A stretch of 64,000 nt of DNA from BOG-908 sp963795825 (lineage in GTDB: Bacteria; Pseudomonadota; Alphaproteobacteria; Acetobacterales; Acetobacteraceae). Positions within the stretch are counted from its first letter, which is position 1, and each line of letters begins with the position of its first letter. Made by a program: the position numbers and the translations under genes. Below, in pieces: positions 60,424 through 64,000 of this stretch. The notes under the pieces are model-generated. The model worked only from the letters and a program-made list of their open reading frames with translations, ran no database searches and was not told where the DNA came from. The DNA is taken from contig CAWCIW010000001.1 in NCBI GenBank assembly GCA_963795825.1, positions 310,001 to 374,000 on the forward strand, read 5' to 3'.

Positions 60424-61170
60424 ATGACACAGATCGAAGGTCCGCCACCTTCCAGCGAAGAGCCCCCGGCGCGCCCGCCTGTCGTGGTGAAGAAATACGC
60501 CAATCGCCGCCTCTATAACACGGAGAGCTCGAGCTACATCACGCTCGACAATCTGGCCGACATGGTGCGCGCCGGCCGCGACTTCGTGGTGTACGACGCG
60601 CGCACCAGCGACGACATCACCCGCAGCGTGCTCACCCAGATCATCGTCGAGGAAGAGAGCAAGGGCCGCGCGCTGCTGCCAACCACCTTCCTGCGCCAGC
60701 TCATCGGTTTCTATGGCGACAGCGTGGGCGGCATGGTGCCGCGCTACCTCGAGCACACGATGGCGGTCATCGCGCGCCAGCAGGAGCAGATGCGCGAGGC
60801 GATGCAGCACACGATGGGCAGCCTGTTGCCGCCCGGGCTCGACGAGATGCGGCGGCAGAACATCGCCATGATGGAGCGCGCCATGGGGCTGTTCAGCCCG
60901 TTCTACCGCGCGCCTTCGGCGGCCGATCCTGGCGGATCCGAAGCCCACTCTTCGCCCGAGCCCCGATCGGCCGAGCCTGGACCGGACGCGCGACCGCCCG
61001 GCCGCGCTGGCGCCTCGGACGGCGACGCCGCCGGCCGGATCGAGTCGCTGCAGCGCGAGGTGGAGCATTTGCGGCTGCTGCTGGCCGGCAAGGAAGCGGC
61101 AGCACCCGTCCCGGCAGCGCCCGAGGCTTCCGGCCCGCCGCGCCGCAAAAGCGCGGAAGGCACAGCGTAA
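60424..61170 (+). CDS. phaR: Polyhydroxyalkanoate synthesis repressor PhaR
   Basis: 248 residues. The N-terminal PHB/PHA accumulation regulator DNA-binding domain is VVVKKYANRRLYNTESSSYITLDNLADMV, followed by RDFVVYDARTSDDITRSVLTQIIVEEESKG and FLRQLIGFYGDSV. PhaR binds both DNA and PHA granules and represses phasin and synthesis genes. The C-terminal 100 residues are Pro/Ala-rich with a short coiled coil (ESLQREVEHLRLLLAG). ATG 60424 follows CAGGAGAGTGCA. It is divergent from phaC. Confidence 0.94.
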   Translation: MTQIEGPPPSSEEPPARPPVVVKKYANRRLYNTESSSYITLDNLADMVRAGRDFVVYDARTSDDITRSVLTQIIVEEESKGRALLPTTFLRQLIGFYGDSVGGMVPRYLEHTMAVIARQQEQMREAMQHTMGSLLPPGLDEMRRQNIAMMERAMGLFSPFYRAPSAADPGGSEAHSSPEPRSAEPGPDARPPGRAGASDGDAAGRIESLQREVEHLRLLLAGKEAAAPVPAAPEASGPPRRKSAEGTA

Positions 61171-61341
61171 AGAAATTAGTTTGCCAACGAAACCAAACTT
61201 ATTTTGCTGTCTCGGCCGCGATATGTTATCCCGGATGCAGACCGAAGTGACGGTCAGTAAAATGTGATCACGGTCCCGCTTGGAACTGTTCCGACCCTTT
61301 CGAGGAGCTTTGTGGATCACGCTTCCAGGGCAGGACGCTCG

Positions 61342-61784
61342 ATGACAGACGCGCATGCGGACGGCCAAGCGGACGATGCCGATACGATGGAGGCCGGTGC
61401 CGCCAGGCCGATCCCCGGGCCAACAACGCGGACCGTCATGTCGGCGCCAGGATACGTGAGCGCCGCGTCATGCTCGGCCTGTCGCAGCAGCAGCTCGCGG
61501 TGATGATCGGCGTGACCTATCAGCAGGCGCATAAATACGAGCGTGGCCTGAACCGTATCTCCGCGGGCCGGCTCTACGACATCGCCGGCGTGCTGAGCGT
61601 GCCGATCTCCTGGTTCTTCGAGGAGATGCAGGAGGATGCGGCATCGGTGGAACTGAGCCCACGCCAGCGCATGTGCCTGGAACTGGCGCGGAATTTCGCG
61701 ATGATCGACAATCTGAAGCACCAGGAAGCGCTGAGCCAGATGGCACGTGCGCTGGCCCAGGCGGAAGCGACCCACCTGGCCTGA
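61342..61784 (+). pseudogene. XRE-family (HTH_3) regulator, one frame break
   Basis: The N-terminal leader MTDAHADGQADDADTMEAGAARPIPGP is in one frame; the continuation NNADRHVGARIRERRVMLGLSQQQLAVMIGVTYQQAHKYERG is in another, so one base is missing near 61420. The helix-turn-helix followed by NRISAGRLYDIAGVLSVPISWFFEEM is typical of a widespread alphaproteobacterial Cro/CI-type regulator of about 140 residues. The C-terminal tail contains RQRMCLELARNFAMIDNLKHQEALSQMARAL. If the base is truly absent, only the form beginning ATG 61470, without helix 1, could be made. Confidence 0.75.
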
Positions 61785-61809
61785 TACCAACTCGTTCTGG
61801 GGCTAACTC

Positions 61810-62006
61810 ATCGGCAGCAAGGAAGGAAGGCCTTCTTTTTCGAGAAAAAGAAGCAAAAAGCTTTTGCTGTGACGCCTGCACGAAGCGCTGGCTATCTCTG
61901 CAAGCGCATCGGCTTGCAATACGAAGGTGGGCCTTGGTGCAGGCGTCGGAGCAAAAGCTTTTTGGTCCTTTTTCTCGAAAAAGGACTGCTTTCTTGCTTG
62001 CGTGGA
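61810..62006. repeat. Nested palindromic element 28 (long form)
   Basis: GAAG-type left head and GGA-type right head, arms TGACGCCTGCA and TGCAGGCGTCGG, centre GCAAGCGCATCGGCTTGCAATACG. It lies between the rightward XRE gene and leftward rlmH. Confidence 0.8.
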
Positions 62007-62048
62007 TACTTCCGGCGGCAGGCGTTCGGCGCAATCAAGTCGCCGCCC

Positions 62049-62504
62049 TCACGGGCGCCCGGCGCGATGATAGGGATGCCCGGACAGGATCGCCTGCGCG
62101 CGGTATAGCTGTTCCACCAGCATCACCCGCACCAACATGTGCGGCCAGGTGAGCGCGCCCAGCGACAGGCCCGCATCGGCCCGCTCCAGAACGCCGCGCG
62201 ACAGGCCCTCCGCCCCGCCGATCACGAAGGTGACCGCGCGGCCGCCGGCCAGCCAGCTTTCCAGCCGGGTGGCGAGCGCCGCGCTGCCGCAGGACGGCGC
62301 CTCGCTGTCGAGCGCCACCAGCCAGGCGCCGGCCCCCACCGCCGCGAGCAGCGCCTCCCCCTCGCGCCGCTTGATCTCCGCTGGCGCGCCCTGGCCGTCC
62401 GCCAGCTCGGTGACCGCGAGCTTCGGCCGTAGCCGCTTGTTGTAGCGCTCGAACAGCTCGGCTTCCGGCCCATGGCGGAGCCGGCCGATGGCCACCAGCC
62501 GCAT
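62049..62504 (-). CDS. rlmH: 23S rRNA (pseudouridine1915-N3)-methyltransferase RlmH
   Basis: 151 residues, normal length. SPOUT-fold enzyme that methylates pseudouridine 1915 in helix 69. Motifs: MRLVAIGRLRHGPEAELFERYNKRLRP at the N terminus, VTFVIGGAEGLSRGVLERAD with the cofactor knot, and the conserved end LTWPHMLVRVMLVEQLYRAQAILSGHPYH. The start ATG 62504 overlaps the stop codon of the DUF2306 gene by one base. Confidence 0.95.
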   Translation of the reverse strand: MRLVAIGRLRHGPEAELFERYNKRLRPKLAVTELADGQGAPAEIKRREGEALLAAVGAGAWLVALDSEAPSCGSAALATRLESWLAGGRAVTFVIGGAEGLSRGVLERADAGLSLGALTWPHMLVRVMLVEQLYRAQAILSGHPYHRAGRP

Positions 62505-62911
62505 CAGCGGGGCTGCGGCGGGCCGAACACCACGTCGTGCATGATACGGCCGGGCAGGAGCGTGAAACCGCCGGCGATGATCAGCGCGCCGGCAAACAGC
62601 GACACCATGGCGATCGCATGGCGCCGCACCCGGTGGCGCCGCGCATGCAGCACGGCGAACGGTAGCACGGCCAGGGTGATGAGGGAGATGACGTGTATGA
62701 AGCTGAACCTGCCCTGCGCCAGCACGCGTATGCCGAACGAGCTGAGCGCGATCGCCGCCATAAGCCCGACCCAGATATAGCCGAGCGTGCGGTGCGGCAG
62801 CGTGCCTTTCGGCGCGGCCAGCTGGACTGTGCCCAGGGCCAGCGCGGCCAGCGCCAGAAAGGCGTGTATCTGGAAGAGAAGGGGGGCTTGCAGGAGGGGG
62901 TGCAGGCTCAT
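62504..62911 (-). CDS. DUF2306-like four-helix membrane protein
   Basis: 135 residues with four transmembrane segments (IHAFLALAALALGTVQLAAP, LGYIWVGLMAAIALSSFGI, IHVISLITLAVLPFAVLHA, AIAMVSLFAGALIIAGGFTLLPGR) and histidines at the membrane ends (FQIHAFLA, LPHRTLGYIW, FSFIHVISL, RRHAIAM). This fits the DUF2306 family, possibly haem- or metal-binding. It is translationally coupled to rlmH, an association often seen in this bacterial group. Confidence 0.8.
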   Translation of the reverse strand: MSLHPLLQAPLLFQIHAFLALAALALGTVQLAAPKGTLPHRTLGYIWVGLMAAIALSSFGIRVLAQGRFSFIHVISLITLAVLPFAVLHARRHRVRRHAIAMVSLFAGALIIAGGFTLLPGRIMHDVVFGPPQPR

Positions 62912-62923
62912 GGCGGCGCCGGA

Positions 62924-63104
62924 AGGAAGGAAGCAGTCCTTTTTTGAAAAAAAGGACCAAGAGACTTTTGCTCCCCCGGTGGCATGACCATCCGCCCCTT
63001 CTGCCAGCGAATGCGCTTGCGGAAAGGAGGCGGGCCCTGGTGCAGGCGGGGCGCAAAAGTCTTTTGCTTCTTTTTTTCAAAAAAGAAGGCCTTTCTTGCC
63101 TAGC
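62924..63104. repeat. Nested palindromic element 29 (variant)
   Basis: Left head TCCTTTTTTGAAAAAAAGGA; right head CTTCTTTTTTTCAAAAAAGAAG; centre CTGCCAGCGAATGCGCTTGCGG. The arms are variant (CCCCCGGTGGC, GGTGCAGGCGGGGC). Its right edge adjoins the rsfS stop. Confidence 0.7.
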
Positions 63105-63633
63105 CGCTCTGCGCCACCGGCTCATCGAAATCCGCACCCCACATCTTCTCCAGCGCATACAGGGCGCGCGCGTCCGGCTTGAACAGGTGGATCACGATAT
63201 CCCCCGCGTCGATCAGCACCCAGTCCGATCCGCCGGCGCCCTCGATGCGCACCCGCTTCACGCCGGCCTCGCCCAGGCGGTCCTCCAGATGGGTGGCCAT
63301 GGCGCTGATCTGGCGGTCGGCCAGGCCGGTGGCGATCACCATGCGGTCGGCGAAGGAGGCGCGGCCGGCCAGGTCGATGGCCACCACCGCCTCGGCCTTG
63401 TCGACCTCCAGGCTCTCCACGATCACCGCCTGCAATTTGGCCAGCATCGCCTGGTCGGCCGGCGCATCGCGGCCGCCCTGGGTTTTGGGGCTGCGCGGGC
63501 CGGCGGCCACCGCTTTCTTGCGCGCGGTGCCCGGCGTGCGCGCGGCCTCCTTCAGAGCGGCCGGCGCCTTGGGGACGCGGCGCTTGGGCTCGTTGGCGCC
63601 TGGGGCGGCGGGTGGGGCGGGCTTTCGGGCGAT
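63100..63633 (-). CDS. rsfS: Ribosomal silencing factor RsfS
   Basis: The core (about residues 60-177) is RsfS: LQAVIVESLEVDKAEAVVAIDL, ADRMVIATGLADRQISAMATHLED, VRIEGAGGSDWVLIDAGDIVIHLF and ALEKMWG. It binds L14 and blocks subunit joining in starvation. The start is unclear: ATG 63447 gives only the core, and the frame is open to ATG 63753 inside nadD. The best ribosome-binding site (GGAG) lies seven bases before an ATC at 63633, which would give MARKPAPP-like residues if ATC is a miscalled ATG or a rare start. The region 63450-63633 has a Lys/Ala/Pro-rich extension seen in relatives. Confidence 0.85.
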   Translation of the reverse strand: MARKPAPPAAPGANEPKRRVPKAPAALKEAARTPGTARKKAVAAGPRSPKTQGGRDAPADQAMLAKLQAVIVESLEVDKAEAVVAIDLAGRASFADRMVIATGLADRQISAMATHLEDRLGEAGVKRVRIEGAGGSDWVLIDAGDIVIHLFKPDARALYALEKMWGADFDEPVAQSG

Positions 63634-64000
63634 AGGTTTTCTCCGTTTGTGGCCCCTCTCGGGGTAGCGGTTCCCCCACCGGGGGCGGTAGCGGCGGCCC
63701 TGCGCAGGGCAGTGGCCGATATTGCGGTCTGCCGGCCGCCCAGAACCACCCATGCGGGCGCAGCCAGATCGGCCAGCCCGGGTGCCTCGCGCGCCGGGCG
63801 CCTGGACCGGGCCAGCCGCCGCGCCGCCTGGGACGCCACGGCAATGCGAGTGTAGGTTGGCCGGGGCAGGACCGCAAAGGGAACGATGCGCGCAATGTCC
63901 ATCCAGCCACGCCAGCGCGGCAACTGTGTCAGATTATCCGCACCCATCAGCCACACGAAGCGCACGCGCGGGAACAGCCGTGCGCAAAGCGCGCAGCGTG
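63552..64000 (-). CDS. nadD: Nicotinate-nucleotide adenylyltransferase, 3' part
   Basis: Partial; the 5' end lies outside the window. The visible sequence LFPRVRFVWLMGADNLTQLPRWRGWMDIARIVPFAVLPRP is the NadD nucleotide-binding region (GADN, WRxW), and ARLARSRRP...PAWVVLGGRQTAISATALRR resembles its C-terminal end with the ISATxIR motif. The frame continues 40 codons past the usual end, so the true stop may be obscured by a frame change near 63650. NadD makes nicotinate adenine dinucleotide for NAD. The pairing nadD-rsfS-rlmH is conserved. Confidence 0.85.
   Translation of the reverse strand, partial: RCALCARLFPRVRFVWLMGADNLTQLPRWRGWMDIARIVPFAVLPRPTYTRIAVASQAARRLARSRRPAREAPGLADLAAPAWVVLGGRQTAISATALRRAAATAPGGGTATPRGATNGENLSPESPPHPPPQAPTSPSAASPRRRPL

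Overview
The window is high-GC alphaproteobacterial DNA. Protein character and gene order (CckA-like kinase beside flhB; rpsA-sppA-ihfB-lapA-trpF; rplY-pth; phaC/phaR; nadD-rsfS-rlmH) point to the acid-tolerant Acetobacterales/Acetobacteraceae, but I cannot name a genus from the sequence. It is chromosomal, mostly housekeeping, with short accessory insertions. I see no prophage, insertion sequence, CRISPR array or replication origin.

Layout. 1-2 kb: tail of an oligopeptide ABC transporter ATPase, lipB, tRNA-Leu(GAG). 2.1-8.4 kb: a divergent flagellar export and rod cluster (fliP and a FliO-like gene leftward; flgB, flgC, fliE, fliQ, fliR, flhB rightward) followed by a CckA-like hybrid kinase. 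9-14.6 kb: a frame-broken OmpA-type porin, an amidohydrolase, a pseudouridine synthase and a C26 peptidase caught in a 1.16-kb tandem duplication, and a frame-broken tadA. 15-29.6 kb: SASA esterase, hslO, a lipoprotein, fumarylacetoacetase, UDP-xylose synthase, inositol-phosphate synthase, histidine phosphatase, methyltransferase, dadA, ndk, carboxylesterase and an ABC-F ATPase. 29.9-38.3 kb: a membrane GTPase, an OmpA/zinc-ribbon protein, a secreted beta-helix protein, an S10 peptidase and a lytic transglycosylase with SPOR domain. 38.5-43 kb: trpF, lapA, ihfB, sppA, rpsA, all leftward. 43-51.5 kb: gloB, a methyltransferase with an internal minisatellite, then rplY-pth and ychF, separated by a four-gene accessory block with its own TetR regulator. 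51.9-64 kb: folE, apaG-metZ, tRNA-Gly(CCC), a TetR/PspA-like/YiaA stress module with three operators, a sedolisin, phaC/phaR, an XRE regulator, rlmH, a DUF2306 protein, rsfS and the 3' part of nadD.

The most striking feature is a family of about 29 nested palindromic repeats in the gaps between genes, roughly one per 2.2 kb outside the flagellar cluster. Each full element has two outer hairpin heads of the type TCCTTTTTCGAGAAAAAGGA (stem bases covary between copies), inner inverted arms (CGACGCCTGC or CCCTGTCGG) and a short central palindrome. They nearly always begin at a stop codon, sometimes supply it, and often lie between convergent genes, so they look like mobile or spreading bidirectional terminators. 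Two unrelated repeat families (a CCAAGGACGCCAAGG motif and a three-way-junction inverted repeat) also occur.

Many conserved genes (tadA, fah, the ABC-F gene, the S10 peptidase, gloB, the sedolisin, phaC, the XRE regulator, the porin) carry one or more single-base frame breaks. Both +1 and -1 breaks occur, in genes expected to be intact, so consensus sequencing error is as likely as real decay. They are annotated as disrupted rather than non-functional.
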